From NCBI RefSeq assembly GCF_001431295.2, contig NZ_LKAJ02000001.1, forward strand, positions 1,488,001-1,552,000: 64,000 nt of DNA, read 5' to 3'. Below are positions 44,603 to 54,048 of this stretch, piece after piece (the first letter of the stretch is position 1; each line of letters opens with the position of its first letter). A program made the position numbers and the translations under genes. Below the pieces are notes generated by a model that saw nothing but the letters and a program-made list of their open reading frames with translations, was not told where the DNA came from and searched no databases. The DNA is from Candidatus Berkiella aquae. GTDB lineage: Bacteria > Pseudomonadota > Gammaproteobacteria > Berkiellales > Berkiellaceae.

Positions 44603-47600
44603 ATGTATAACGTCATTATAAGTGAAGTGACTCAGCAAAAGGTTGAAGCTTACCTACAAGAGCTTAAAAGCAATCCTGAGAATATAGGACAGCACTTAAA
44701 AGAAACCTTAAATAACAATAACATCAAAATAGCAGATTTAACCAAAGAGACTTTGCTTGATTATCTGATCCAATCTAAGAAACCCAAAATATTTGCTGAA
44801 AGTCCTCAGTTGGTTACGGGTGATAATCGCTCTTGGAATCAAAATGAATTAAGCATATTGGGTGATATTAATGTCACTATGAATGTCCAAGTGTATGATA
44901 ATGGTAATTGGTTTTCTCCTACAGCACATTCAAAACCTTTTAATGCAGGGATCTTATATACGCCAGGCGCATTGCTAAAAAATAAAAATTGCCCTGATTA
45001 TAAGGAAGTGGTTAAAGACGGTAAGGTCGATAAACAAGCACTTAAAGCGCTGTATGAAAGAAGATTATTACCCATGCTATTAAATGCCAATAAAGAATGT
45101 GGTGATAATAATGAAAAAGGATTTTTTGCGATACCCGGTTTGGGTTGCGGAGAATTCGCTGGGGATTATAAAGCACAAGTGGTAAAACTTTTTCCCGAAA
45201 TTTTACAAGAAATTATCAATGAAAATAAAGATAAACTACAAAATATTCAAGGCTATTATTGCACGCCAGGGCCTGGTCAAGCTAAATCTAAAGTAGATGG
45301 ACCACCTGCTTTTATCTTGGATGATCCTATGAGAGCCCCCCCTTTATTATCACATCCTAGTGTACATGGTGAACAGTTTAAAGATTGTAAATTATTTAAA
45401 GTGGTTGCCTGGGACCATGCTTCCTGGCCAGGTAATGATTTCTATGCCCTTAATGATCGTAATACCGATGATGGTGTTTCAGCAGCAGCGACTAACACAA
45501 TTGAGAAACTAACAGGCATTAAAGGAAACTACGTTAAGGGAAAATATTTACCACCCCAAGGTTATCGTGATTGGCAAGAAGTTATTGAGAAAAATGGCCT
45601 GAAACTGACTTCTAGCGGTAGAGTGAAAGTAATCAATCACAAAGCTCAAAAAGCCGAAGTGGATTCACCTGTCATTAAGGCTCAGACAACAAAACCGGTC
45701 ACACAAGCAATGGGTGAAATGGGAAAAATGCTTGCACAAAGCGCCGATCCCAATAGCTTTTATAATCAATGGATTAAGAATTCACCACACGAGCAAAAGG
45801 TTGCAGAATTTTCTCAACAACTTAGCAAATTGTTACAGGGCAGACCAGGAGGACAAGGTGCGTACAAAATTCCTCTTGCGCTAGAATTTATGGATGCTAT
45901 ACGAAATCTGGGTAGCGGGACAGCACATTTAGAAACGATACTTGAAGATAAGGGAAATGCTGATATTAAAGCCTTTTTTGAAAAAAATATGTCGTTCTTA
46001 AAATCGCTAAATCAATCGTTTATGGAAGCTTATGCAAAACAGAATCCACCAACGCCCAAATTTGTGGAACTCAATACATCCGTCAAGCCAAAAGCAGGCA
46101 CCTTGATTAATGATGAGCAAAGTCTACAGAAATTTATTGATGAGGTTAAGCAAGGACAAAATGCTAAACATGACGTGATTTATGTCGTTCCTAAAATGAA
46201 GGAGGCACTGAGCGAAGCAGCTAAGAACTTGCCTGCGGCCTATAAAGAAGGTTTTGAAAATATCCAACCCAGTGGAGCAGTTGGTTTTACGATGAGCATG
46301 GGGCAAAGGCTTCAGAGGCTTAAAGAGGGCAGGGAAGTCGTGCAAGATCTGAGAGAAGGGAGGGTTGGGCTTGAAGAGCAACAGCAAGAACAACGACAAC
46401 CGCGCGAGGAAGGACAAAGATTGTCTAGTGAAACGAACATTAATGATTTGCTTGATGATTTAGAGGGGCTAGGAAGTTTAGCTGAATTGCAGACACCACC
46501 ACCCCATCAGGAAGAAACTCTCTTTGTGGCATCACAACCTCAACGCAGTGTATTGTATAACCAACAACGACAATCCGATACAGCTACCAATACCGCAGAA
46601 AATGTTGTCGAACCGGCTAGGAAATTTAGTTATCCCCCGCATGAAATTGATATGGACATCTATGATAAGCTCTTTAGTGGAATGCCATATAACAATTTAG
46701 CTTCTTTCATCAGCGCTTTAAACCATCAAGTAGAAGATCAACCTAATCGTGGTAGAACCTATAATTTTAAAAATCACCTTGATAATGTTTTACCACTGAT
46801 GACTTTTGCCATTGAAGGCACCAAAAAAGCATGGGCAGACGCTGAAAATCCAGAAGATAAAGCTGAGATATTAGCAAAATTAGAGACTTTTGAAGCCATT
46901 GAAGGCATGTTGAAGAGTTTACGTGCTTTAGCTAATAATAAAAGTCGTTATACTGAAAAAAACTACGAAGCACGATTAGAAAAAATTATAGAGCTATTAG
47001 ACAAGCAAGAAATACCTCAAGAGGTAAAAGATGAATTAATGGATTCTTTGAATGAAACCATTATACCTCATCTTAGTGCAGATAAACCTAATATGTTTCA
47101 TCAACATAAAAAAGGCTCTACTGCCTTTGATGCAACGGGAGACTCTTTAGAAATAAAAGGGCATCAAAAACGTCTTAAAATTGAGCATAGTACTTCATCT
47201 GATGATCCACCTAAACTCACGGTAACCGGAAAGTTTAACTATAGTCGCAAAGCGGTTATTGGTGTGCAAACGGGTAAGTTTCAAGGCATTAAAAAACACT
47301 TTGCTGGCAGAGAAAATCAATTGTCTGAAATGAATGCACAAGTTTCGGATTTTGTTACGGTTGCTTTAAATGAGTACCAAAAAGGAACGCGCGAGAATCC
47401 GATTTTTTTACAACCTTCTCAAGGAAATCAAGCAGAGTTATCGCTCGCGATTTTAATGGAATTTAAAAAAAGAGCCATTTTAGAAGGTCGAGAACTCATT
47501 GCCTCAGATGATACTGGGAAACGCATTAAAATTACACCCGATACCAAATTTAGTGAAGCCGAAAAAGCCTATTTTGAACATTTTGCAATGCAGGTTCCCA

Positions 47601-47884
47601 AGCTCGATGTGGGAAAATGGCGCAATCCCATCTCTGCCGAAAATTCAGCGGCTTTTCAATTGTTTAAAGATGTCAAAATGGAAGATGGCAGAACCTTAAA
47701 AGATTATGCCTATAAAGATCGCACTATCGACAATATCAGCGAAGTGATGTCCCAGCATTTAAAAACATCGATTGCCGCAGAACAAAAACAACAAGCAAAA
47801 AGTATGGGAGTCATGCTTGAAACGGTTAGTGCTGCCATGGAGGCAACCGTTAAAGAAGAAAGAAGTTCATCTGCAAGGATGTAA
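44603..47884 (+). CDS. Large cytosolic protein with macrodomain-like region; effector candidate
   Basis: About 1093 residues from the ATG at 44603, with AGGGG 7 nt upstream; the frame extends to a TTG at 44585. No signal peptide or membrane helix. Residues about 80–225 look like a macrodomain variant: GDINVTMNVQVYDNG, FNAGILYTPGAL and FAIPGLGCGEFAG (175–187). Next comes an Asp-rich block, VAWDHASWPGNDFYALNDRN then TDDGVSAAATNT (near 269–300), and YLPPQGYRDW. From memory this recalls ADP-ribosyl-hydrolase effectors of the Legionella MavL type, but that needs a search. The rest is helical with a Gln/Glu-rich linker (about 585–640). The C-terminus KEERSSSARM is short and charged. Confidence 0.7.
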   Translation: MYNVIISEVTQQKVEAYLQELKSNPENIGQHLKETLNNNNIKIADLTKETLLDYLIQSKKPKIFAESPQLVTGDNRSWNQNELSILGDINVTMNVQVYDNGNWFSPTAHSKPFNAGILYTPGALLKNKNCPDYKEVVKDGKVDKQALKALYERRLLPMLLNANKECGDNNEKGFFAIPGLGCGEFAGDYKAQVVKLFPEILQEIINENKDKLQNIQGYYCTPGPGQAKSKVDGPPAFILDDPMRAPPLLSHPSVHGEQFKDCKLFKVVAWDHASWPGNDFYALNDRNTDDGVSAAATNTIEKLTGIKGNYVKGKYLPPQGYRDWQEVIEKNGLKLTSSGRVKVINHKAQKAEVDSPVIKAQTTKPVTQAMGEMGKMLAQSADPNSFYNQWIKNSPHEQKVAEFSQQLSKLLQGRPGGQGAYKIPLALEFMDAIRNLGSGTAHLETILEDKGNADIKAFFEKNMSFLKSLNQSFMEAYAKQNPPTPKFVELNTSVKPKAGTLINDEQSLQKFIDEVKQGQNAKHDVIYVVPKMKEALSEAAKNLPAAYKEGFENIQPSGAVGFTMSMGQRLQRLKEGREVVQDLREGRVGLEEQQQEQRQPREEGQRLSSETNINDLLDDLEGLGSLAELQTPPPHQEETLFVASQPQRSVLYNQQRQSDTATNTAENVVEPARKFSYPPHEIDMDIYDKLFSGMPYNNLASFISALNHQVEDQPNRGRTYNFKNHLDNVLPLMTFAIEGTKKAWADAENPEDKAEILAKLETFEAIEGMLKSLRALANNKSRYTEKNYEARLEKIIELLDKQEIPQEVKDELMDSLNETIIPHLSADKPNMFHQHKKGSTAFDATGDSLEIKGHQKRLKIEHSTSSDDPPKLTVTGKFNYSRKAVIGVQTGKFQGIKKHFAGRENQLSEMNAQVSDFVTVALNEYQKGTRENPIFLQPSQGNQAELSLAILMEFKKRAILEGRELIASDDTGKRIKITPDTKFSEAEKAYFEHFAMQVPKLDVGKWRNPISAENSAAFQLFKDVKMEDGRTLKDYAYKDRTIDNISEVMSQHLKTSIAAEQKQQAKSMGVMLETVSAAMEATVKEERSSSARM

Positions 47885-47917
47885 ATGCTTTCTTCTTCAA
47901 AAGTGCTGAGTCGTTCA

Positions 47918-48754
47918 CTATTTTTTAGATTTATACCCGGGCTTTAATGGTGAGCGACTTTCGCTACGCGTATATTCTTCGTTTAATTCTACGTTTGCTC
48001 TGGCGGTTCTTTTTTCTTGGGCTTTACGTTCTTTTTGTGCAAATAATTCTTTTTTCTGCTTATCTTCCAAATCGGGAAGAGAAGCAAGATCATTGCCGAT
48101 ACTCGCAATTTGTAATACTTCTTGAAGACTTAAACCAAGCACTTTAGCAATTTGATTGACGGAACAAAATCCAATCAAGTACCAACAAAGAATCCATTGA
48201 CGCAATGCATGAATAGAGCCAATGGGTAAACCTGTGAAATCATCAAAGTCGCTGGGATCGCCTTCACCTTTACAATTTAAACAAACATAAAAATGCCGTT
48301 GATCGATGGCATCTGCAGGGGGATCGCGTCTAACAACATTCGATGAGCGACAACGAGGGCAAACCACGCCTTGTGGCCAACGTAGCATTTTAAGTGTTTT
48401 GAAGATTTCTGTTTCACCTAAAAGATCTTTAATAGCAGCGATTCGCGAGTCGACATTGGTACCGCGTGGCAAATCTCTTAATCGCTTTAAGGCTTTTAAG
48501 TTATCATCGCTGTCTATAGGTGCTTTTGGCATGTTTTCTTTTTCCTCAACGGGTAACGTAGTCGACTTTTCATGCACTGTGGTTGGAAGACGTTTGGCAA
48601 AAGTTGGATCAGTTCGCACCGAGGTGGTGGTAAAACGCGATAAAGGCTGATTTTCATTTTGTAAGGGTGTAAATGCTCGTTTTATTTCGCGAGTGATGAC
48701 ATGGTCAGATTGTTGCGAAATAATAGAAGTGATCCGTTTAAGCCAGTCAGACAT
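47918..48754 (-). CDS. Zinc-ribbon protein related to IS1595-type transposase N-termini
   Basis: The protein has 278 residues. Residues about 125–215 match the layout of the IS1595 transposase zinc ribbon and helical region: LRWPQGVVCPRCRSSNVV, then YVCLNCKGEGDPSDFDDFTG (CxxC–CxxC), then LRQWILCWYLIGFCSVNQIA and VLGLSLQEV, a helix-turn-helix-like segment. The DDE catalytic domain that should follow is absent; a charged tail ends KPGYKSKK. The N-terminus (about 110 residues) is unrelated and unrecognised. It is intact, so a domesticated DNA-binding or regulatory protein is more likely than a broken insertion sequence. Convergent with the 1093-residue gene. Confidence 0.6.
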   Translation of the reverse strand: MSDWLKRITSIISQQSDHVITREIKRAFTPLQNENQPLSRFTTTSVRTDPTFAKRLPTTVHEKSTTLPVEEKENMPKAPIDSDDNLKALKRLRDLPRGTNVDSRIAAIKDLLGETEIFKTLKMLRWPQGVVCPRCRSSNVVRRDPPADAIDQRHFYVCLNCKGEGDPSDFDDFTGLPIGSIHALRQWILCWYLIGFCSVNQIAKVLGLSLQEVLQIASIGNDLASLPDLEDKQKKELFAQKERKAQEKRTARANVELNEEYTRSESRSPLKPGYKSKK

Positions 48755-48886
48755 GAGGGGACTACGTGCTCCATCGATTAGTAATAACTGATTCCCTGTA
48801 TTGGCCTTGTCTTTATATAATATAACAGCCTATTTCGGCGTTATTTAAACGTATTCCTGCAGAATGGTCAACTTAATAACGCAGGA

Positions 48887-49141
48887 TTATGGCTTTTGAC
48901 GTGCAGATTTTCTACTTTCAACACTATAACTTGCGGTTAAAAAGTTTTCAGCTGTTTGGCTAATTACTGCAATTTGTTTAGAAAGTAGTGCTGGGCCATG
49001 CGCTGAAGAAGATTGGGCCTGTGCGTCGCAATAGGGTGTATATTTAGGATTCTTGCTGAAAACATCCTGACATAGATCAGCACAATTCAAGTAAGCGATG
49101 ACTTGATTAAGTAGTTCTTCTTTGTCAGCTTGCTTTGTCAT
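48887..49141 (-). CDS. Small hypothetical protein
   Basis: This 84-residue soluble protein is mostly helical at the N-terminus (KEELLNQVIAYLNCADLCQDVF), with three Cys and a Ser/Ala-rich middle. Its ATG overlaps the 3' end of the recombinase-like gene by 17 nt, so the two are probably translated together. Not recognised. Confidence 0.6.
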   Translation of the reverse strand: MTKQADKEELLNQVIAYLNCADLCQDVFSKNPKYTPYCDAQAQSSSAHGPALLSKQIAVISQTAENFLTASYSVESRKSARQKP

Positions 49142-50204
49142 TTAATGCGTCCTCATTCATTGCGCTTGAAGCGGGGATTGAGACACCCGCCGATTCTATT
49201 TCATTCATCAATACATCAGCCGTGAGTTCATCGATATGATATTTCTCTAATATTGGCATTAATTCAATAACAAATTCATTAAAACGAATGATGTCATGAA
49301 TTTGTTTGATGCGCTCACTTACTTTCTCAACGATTTCTGCATCCCAACTTTTACCTTTAGGGCAGACAAGATCAAGACTATTTAGCATATCAGCAATTTT
49401 AGCATTATCATAATGACGAGCACGATACTCTAAAAACCGTTTTTCTAGCGTTAAAGCCGCTTCGTTCATACGAATACGTTCAATCACTTTCTGCAATTGG
49501 CTAAGTACCCACTGACCACCTTCTGGTGCTGTAAAACCTTCTTCATTTAAGGTGGAAACCATTTTTCGTTGTGAAAAACCTTTGGCAGTATATTCTGAAA
49601 TAATGGGCTGAAGCATCAAGGCATAGACAATCGCATTATCAATTTTTGGTTTATTAACTTTGCTGATAACATCACTTGCATGTGGGTTACCCGATTTAGC
49701 CGTCGTACGACTTAAGCCCGCCTTGATTAATTCACCATGTAGCTTCTTTTGTTGTTTAGCATGTTCTGCTAAAGCGGAAAAAGATTCTTTAGTAATAAAA
49801 GGCTGATCACAGCAGTAAATATCACCTTGGTAATCGCTAAAGGCCGCATCACTTCGAGAACGTTGCGCACCTAATAACCGTAATATTTGTTTAGCAAATG
49901 CATCGTTACTGGTGAAATTACGAATTTCTGCAATAATGAGGGTCGCTCGGTTTTCTAAACAAAAAGTGACCGCATCTTCCAGTACTGGCCAGCGGTGACG
50001 TGGATGTTCACAGGATTCAATAAAGTTTTTTAATAATTTTCCGTTGGATTTTTGACTAATAAAATCTCGAACCCTTTTTTCTTGTTGAGCTAACACTTGT
50101 TGCGAAAACAGCATTGCCCCAGGCGTACGGGCGGGGGCCATTAAATACGCAACATAAACTGTTTGGTTATCGTCTGTCACAATGTCCATCTCTATAATGA
50201 TCAT
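49125..50204 (-). CDS. Degenerate serine-recombinase-like protein
   Basis: The protein has 359 residues; ATG 50204, with an alternative ATG at 50189. Residues about 15–150 follow the resolvase fold: a first strand VYVAYLMAP where active enzymes have YxRVST, WPVLEDAVTFCLENRATLII, AEIRNFTSNDAF in place of KxDRLxR, CCDQPFITKESFSALAEHAKQQKKLHGELIKAGL, then KSGNPH where many have KxLGxP. The catalytic Ser and the Arg pair are missing. The C-terminal half has recombinase-like helical repeats (GFSQRKMVSTLNEEGFTAPEGGQW and a second version near DNAKIADMLNSL). It is probably a non-catalytic DNA-binding or structural derivative. Family reading is inferred from the pattern. Confidence 0.6.
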   Translation of the reverse strand: MIIIEMDIVTDDNQTVYVAYLMAPARTPGAMLFSQQVLAQQEKRVRDFISQKSNGKLLKNFIESCEHPRHRWPVLEDAVTFCLENRATLIIAEIRNFTSNDAFAKQILRLLGAQRSRSDAAFSDYQGDIYCCDQPFITKESFSALAEHAKQQKKLHGELIKAGLSRTTAKSGNPHASDVISKVNKPKIDNAIVYALMLQPIISEYTAKGFSQRKMVSTLNEEGFTAPEGGQWVLSQLQKVIERIRMNEAALTLEKRFLEYRARHYDNAKIADMLNSLDLVCPKGKSWDAEIVEKVSERIKQIHDIIRFNEFVIELMPILEKYHIDELTADVLMNEIESAGVSIPASSAMNEDALNDKAS

Positions 50205-50303
50205 GATTTACCAAAGTGTAACTCCCCATAAAATGAGGGTAAAGCCTAGCCTCAAAGAGCAAAGGTCTATAGACCTAGTATAGGAATATCTTTGCTGATT
50301 AGC

Positions 50304-50394
50304 CACTTGTGCATGCACAAGTGCCACGCCGAAGCTTTAGCGAAGGCGGGCTGATGAGAGAGCTGCCGTCCGCCTTCGCTAAAGCTTCGGCGTG
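50304..50394. repeat. Perfect 25-bp inverted repeat plus 20-bp palindrome
   Basis: A 20-bp perfect palindrome CACTTGTGCATGCACAAGTG (50304–50323) is followed by a 25-bp arm (50325–50349) whose exact reverse complement lies at 50370–50394, with a 20-bp loop. The right arm runs into glnD and supplies its last five codons and stop codon. It is markedly GC-richer than the neighbourhood and looks like a mobile palindromic element. Confidence 0.93.
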
Positions 50395-52994
50395 ATTTTG
50401 TCTACCTTTATAGCATCCACAATTGCGGTTTTCAAAGCCTGTTGCTGCTCTTGTTGTGTGAGAGATTGTCCCGGATCTTGAAAAGTGATGTAAAACAAAT
50501 CTTCTACTTTAGCGTCAAGTGTATTAATCATTGCGCTATTCACTCTAACATTGCACTGCACAAATGCTTTGGCAACTCGAGCGAGCAATCCTGGAAAATC
50601 GGGCGCATGTAAGGTGAGCATGGTTTGTTGTAGTGAATCGATATGTTGCATCTCAATGCTGAGCCGACCTTCAAAGAACTTTAAGGTACGCGTGATGTGT
50701 CGACTCACTGTAGGTAATTCAATGGAGCCTACAGGTGATTGTGTCAGGGGTGCTAACAAATCCTTCAGTGCTTTTTCAATAGCGGATAAGCGTTCGGGAT
50801 TGCTGATAGGGTTACCTTGTTGTTCAAGGACAATATAGCTTTGTAAAGTATATTGATGAGTGGTTCTGCTAATTCGAGCCTGGACAATGTTGAGAAAGTT
50901 CTTTTCGAAAGTGGCACAGACACTGGCAAATAAATAAGGATCATCGGGGGCATAGATAAAAACATCGGTCCCTGCTTCATTTCGATGTGGTTTAATGGCA
51001 AAACTCACTGGCAAAGGTAAGGATTTTAAAATCACCTGAGTATGCCAGGCAATATGGCTGATACTTTCTAATTGAAAATAATGATTGCCAAATTTTTCCC
51101 ATAATGCGCGCACACTCTGTGGATCGAGGCTGCTATCTTGGGTGAGTTGTGCCAACACTCGAGCTTGCTTACTAGCTGTATCAGATTTTGGCAAGTCAAA
51201 TAGCTTTTCTGTTAGTGATTGCTTGGTTGAAAGATAAAGATCTCTCAATAGCGCACTTCGCCAATGGTTCCAAAGTGAGGGATTGGTCGCATAAATATCG
51301 GCAATAGTGAGTAAATACAGAAAATGCAAACGATTTAATGTTTTAACGGTAGTAGAAAATCGCGCAATGACGGTTGTATCCCAAATGTCTTGATGCTGTG
51401 CGACTTCTGACATGAGAAGATGATCATTCACCAACCAAGCCACCATCTCAGCATTTTCAGGAGAAAGACCATGCTCTAGACAAAATTGTTTTGCAATAAT
51501 GGCGCCTTTGCCACTGTGATTACCGCCTTGCCCTTTACCAATATCATGGAGTAGTCCAGCTAAAAATAAAAGGCTAGGAGAAGCGATAGCTTCTTTTGCC
51601 GAAAAGACCAACGCAAAGTTGTGTAGGCCATTTTTTTCAAATAAGCATTCACAATTGCGAAGTACAAATAAAGTATGAGCATCAACGGTATAAAGATGGT
51701 AAAGATCATACTGCATTTGCCCAGTAAGAGGAGTCATTTCAGGTAAATATAATGACAAAAGCCCTAAACGATGCATTAACGACAATGCTTTAAAGACACC
51801 GCGATAACGTGAAATTATTTCAATAAAATAACGTCGACCTTGGGGGGTATAAAGCTTTTCTCTTGGTAATGATTGAGAAAATTCACGAATGAATCTTAAT
51901 GAATTGGCTGAAAAAAATAAAATGTCATCATTATCAGCAAACAACACAAATAAATGCAGTAAATGTGCGGGGTGTTGTTGTAAGAAATGGCTATCAGAAA
52001 TATCTAACGTTTTTTGAATTAAATGACAATAAGGAGTCAATGTTACTTTGGGTAATGAATGAAGATGGTTTGATTTTTCAGTGAGATATTGACATAAAAT
52101 ATCGGTTATTTCTCTAATTTCACTGACAGTTTGATAATATTGTTGCATGAAATGACTAATTTTATTGTTTAAATTATCACCGATACAGCCAAAAGCATCG
52201 GCTAGCTTTGCTTGATATTCAAAATAAAGTCGTTCACTTTTGCGCTCACAATATAAGTGTAGATAATAACGAATTTTCCATAATAAACGACTTGCTTGTG
52301 TTAGCCTGCGATATTCCATTTGATTGATATCATCATGAGTCAATAATAATTGCCAATCAGCTTGTTGATATTTTTTAAGTGCTATCCATGTGATAAAATC
52401 AATGTCTCTTAAGCCGCCAGGGCTTTCTTTAATGTTGGGTTCTAATCCATATTCCGTATTGTCAAATCGTTGATAGCGTGCTTGACGTTCTTGTATTTTA
52501 GCCGTCAGAAAGTGATCAAAGTGATAGAGTGAGGTAAGACTGGGTGTGAAGGATTGATAAAGATGGTTAGAGCCGCAGATAAAACGATGGGTAAGCAAAT
52601 TAGTATAAAAATTTAGATCGGTTTTTGCATCAGTTAGGCAATCATTGAGTGTTCTGACACTTGAACCTACTTTGATACCACAATCCCAAATAGTTGAGAT
52701 AAAAAGCGAAATTTTCTGTTCTAATGGTTCTGATAAAGGAGTTGGAGAAAGGAGTAAAATATCGGCATCTGAGCCTGGAAAAATACGACCTAAGCCATAA
52801 CCTCCTAGTGCAATTAAAGTGAGAGATTCACCTGCTAATCCAACGCGCTGCCAACTCAGTTGTAATATCTCATCTAACCAGGTGGCGCGTTGTTGTAAGA
52901 ATAATAAGATGTCAGTATGAGGGGCGAGATGGCTATCGAGTGATTGCAAATACTGTTCATGGGTTTGCTTAATAGAGCGCACCAAGTCTTGCAA
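50379..52994 (-). CDS. glnD: PII uridylyltransferase/uridylyl-removing enzyme GlnD
   Basis: This 871-residue bifunctional nitrogen sensor modifies PII proteins in response to glutamine. It has a nucleotidyltransferase motif GGYGLGRIFPGSDADILLL (from residue 64), a PII-UTase linker domain (KESPGGLRDIDFITW), an HD hydrolase motif LLHDIGKGQGGNHSG, and two C-terminal ACT domains (VFIYAPDDPYLFASVCATF; LTLHAPDFPGLLARVAKAF). No ATG or GTG lies near the expected start; TTG 52994 is the best choice but has no ribosome site, and the frame stays open upstream into map. The last codons come from an inverted repeat. Confidence 0.94.
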   Translation of the reverse strand: MQDLVRSIKQTHEQYLQSLDSHLAPHTDILLFLQQRATWLDEILQLSWQRVGLAGESLTLIALGGYGLGRIFPGSDADILLLSPTPLSEPLEQKISLFISTIWDCGIKVGSSVRTLNDCLTDAKTDLNFYTNLLTHRFICGSNHLYQSFTPSLTSLYHFDHFLTAKIQERQARYQRFDNTEYGLEPNIKESPGGLRDIDFITWIALKKYQQADWQLLLTHDDINQMEYRRLTQASRLLWKIRYYLHLYCERKSERLYFEYQAKLADAFGCIGDNLNNKISHFMQQYYQTVSEIREITDILCQYLTEKSNHLHSLPKVTLTPYCHLIQKTLDISDSHFLQQHPAHLLHLFVLFADNDDILFFSANSLRFIREFSQSLPREKLYTPQGRRYFIEIISRYRGVFKALSLMHRLGLLSLYLPEMTPLTGQMQYDLYHLYTVDAHTLFVLRNCECLFEKNGLHNFALVFSAKEAIASPSLLFLAGLLHDIGKGQGGNHSGKGAIIAKQFCLEHGLSPENAEMVAWLVNDHLLMSEVAQHQDIWDTTVIARFSTTVKTLNRLHFLYLLTIADIYATNPSLWNHWRSALLRDLYLSTKQSLTEKLFDLPKSDTASKQARVLAQLTQDSSLDPQSVRALWEKFGNHYFQLESISHIAWHTQVILKSLPLPVSFAIKPHRNEAGTDVFIYAPDDPYLFASVCATFEKNFLNIVQARISRTTHQYTLQSYIVLEQQGNPISNPERLSAIEKALKDLLAPLTQSPVGSIELPTVSRHITRTLKFFEGRLSIEMQHIDSLQQTMLTLHAPDFPGLLARVAKAFVQCNVRVNSAMINTLDAKVEDLFYITFQDPGQSLTQQEQQQALKTAIVDAIKVDKITPKL

Positions 52995-53061
52995 GGCAAA
53001 CGATGAGTGCGCTTTAAAAGCTGCTAAAAGCGAAAGAAAGGGTGGCTCCTTGCCAATAGGA

Positions 53062-53832
53062 TTAGAGATCGGTTTCTTCCTTGCGTTTGGTTAATACTTC
53101 AAACCCGTCAGCGGTAACCAGTACGGTATGTTCCCACTGAGCAGATAAGCTATGATCTTTGGTGACGACGGTCCAATTGTCAGGTAGTAAACGCGTTTCT
53201 TTCTTACCAACGTTGAGCATAGGCTCAATGGTAAAAATCATGCCTTCTTCTAATCTTAAGCCTGTTTTAGCTTTGCCGTAGTGCAATACTTGAGGTTCTT
53301 CATGGAAAATTTTGCCAATACCATGTCCGCAATATTCACGTACAATTGAAAAATGATGTTGATGTGCATGTTCTTGAATAGCTGCGCCAATATCACCAAG
53401 ATAATTACCTGCTTTGACTTGTTGGATCCCAAGTAGCATACATTCGCGCGTAATTTTAATTAAGCGAGCCGCTTTGACGGAAGGTTCGCCAATGGTAAAC
53501 ATTTTACTGGTATCACCATGATAACCGTCTTTAATAACGGTGATATCGATGTTGATAATATCGCCGTCTTTGAGCTTTTTCTCATTGGGGATCCCATGGC
53601 AGACGACGTGATTAATTGAGGTACAAATAGATTTAGGGAAGCCTTTATAATTCAAAGGGGCAGGAATGGCCTGCTGAACATTAACGATATAATTATGGCA
53701 AAGGGTATTGAGTTCATCGGTGCTAATCCCTGCTTTGACATAAGGACCTATCATATCAAGTACTTCGCCCGCTAAACGGCCTGCATTGCGCATTTTTTCT
53801 ATGTCTTGTGGTGTTTTGATCGTAACTGCCAT
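53062..53832 (-). CDS. map: Methionine aminopeptidase, type I
   Basis: The protein has 256 residues. It removes the initiator Met from nascent proteins using a dinuclear metal site. The ligands are visible: DITVIKDGYHGDTSKMF (two Asp), YCGHGIGKIFHEEP (His), FTIEPML (Glu) and WEHTVLV (Glu). TAGGA precedes the ATG. It diverges from rpsB and is followed by glnD, the conserved gammaproteobacterial arrangement. Confidence 0.96.
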   Translation of the reverse strand: MAVTIKTPQDIEKMRNAGRLAGEVLDMIGPYVKAGISTDELNTLCHNYIVNVQQAIPAPLNYKGFPKSICTSINHVVCHGIPNEKKLKDGDIINIDITVIKDGYHGDTSKMFTIGEPSVKAARLIKITRECMLLGIQQVKAGNYLGDIGAAIQEHAHQHHFSIVREYCGHGIGKIFHEEPQVLHYGKAKTGLRLEEGMIFTIEPMLNVGKKETRLLPDNWTVVTKDHSLSAQWEHTVLVTADGFEVLTKRKEETDL

Positions 53833-53934
53833 TTTTAGTTTCCTATCTCCTTCATATATGGTATAAAATCGCGCCGAAGTTGTGCAAATTATGGCACAAT
53901 TTTAAGTTATGTAATTAGTATAAAACACACACAT

Positions 53935-54048
53935 GTGTCGACACATCGTCCGGGGTGCTTTAAGAATACTCGAATCCTTACGGTAAGGGTACTGCTTGGA
54001 GTCGGAGGATGGGACGCATGGAGGATTAACCCCAAAGGAGAAAATCTC
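53935..54048 (+). promoter_or_regulatory. rpsB leader, possible S2 autoregulatory region
   Basis: About 115 nt of GC-richer, structured sequence precede rpsB, including GGAGTCGGAGGATGGGACGC, AGGATTAACCCC and the AAAGGAG ribosome site (54034–54040). Gammaproteobacterial rpsB-tsf operons carry a conserved leader through which S2 represses its own synthesis. The position and the GGATGGGACGCATGGAGG-type sequence fit, but the fold was not computed. TATAAA at 53919–53924 may be the -10 box. Confidence 0.5.

Noticed and set aside
46124-46417. Antisense frame within the 1093-residue gene
   Set aside because: Its composition mirrors the sense gene and it has no start signals.
53935-54048. N-terminal extension of rpsB
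   Set aside because: S2 homology begins at [10 protein letters not shown] with a strong ribosome site just before it; the upstream part is a structured leader.
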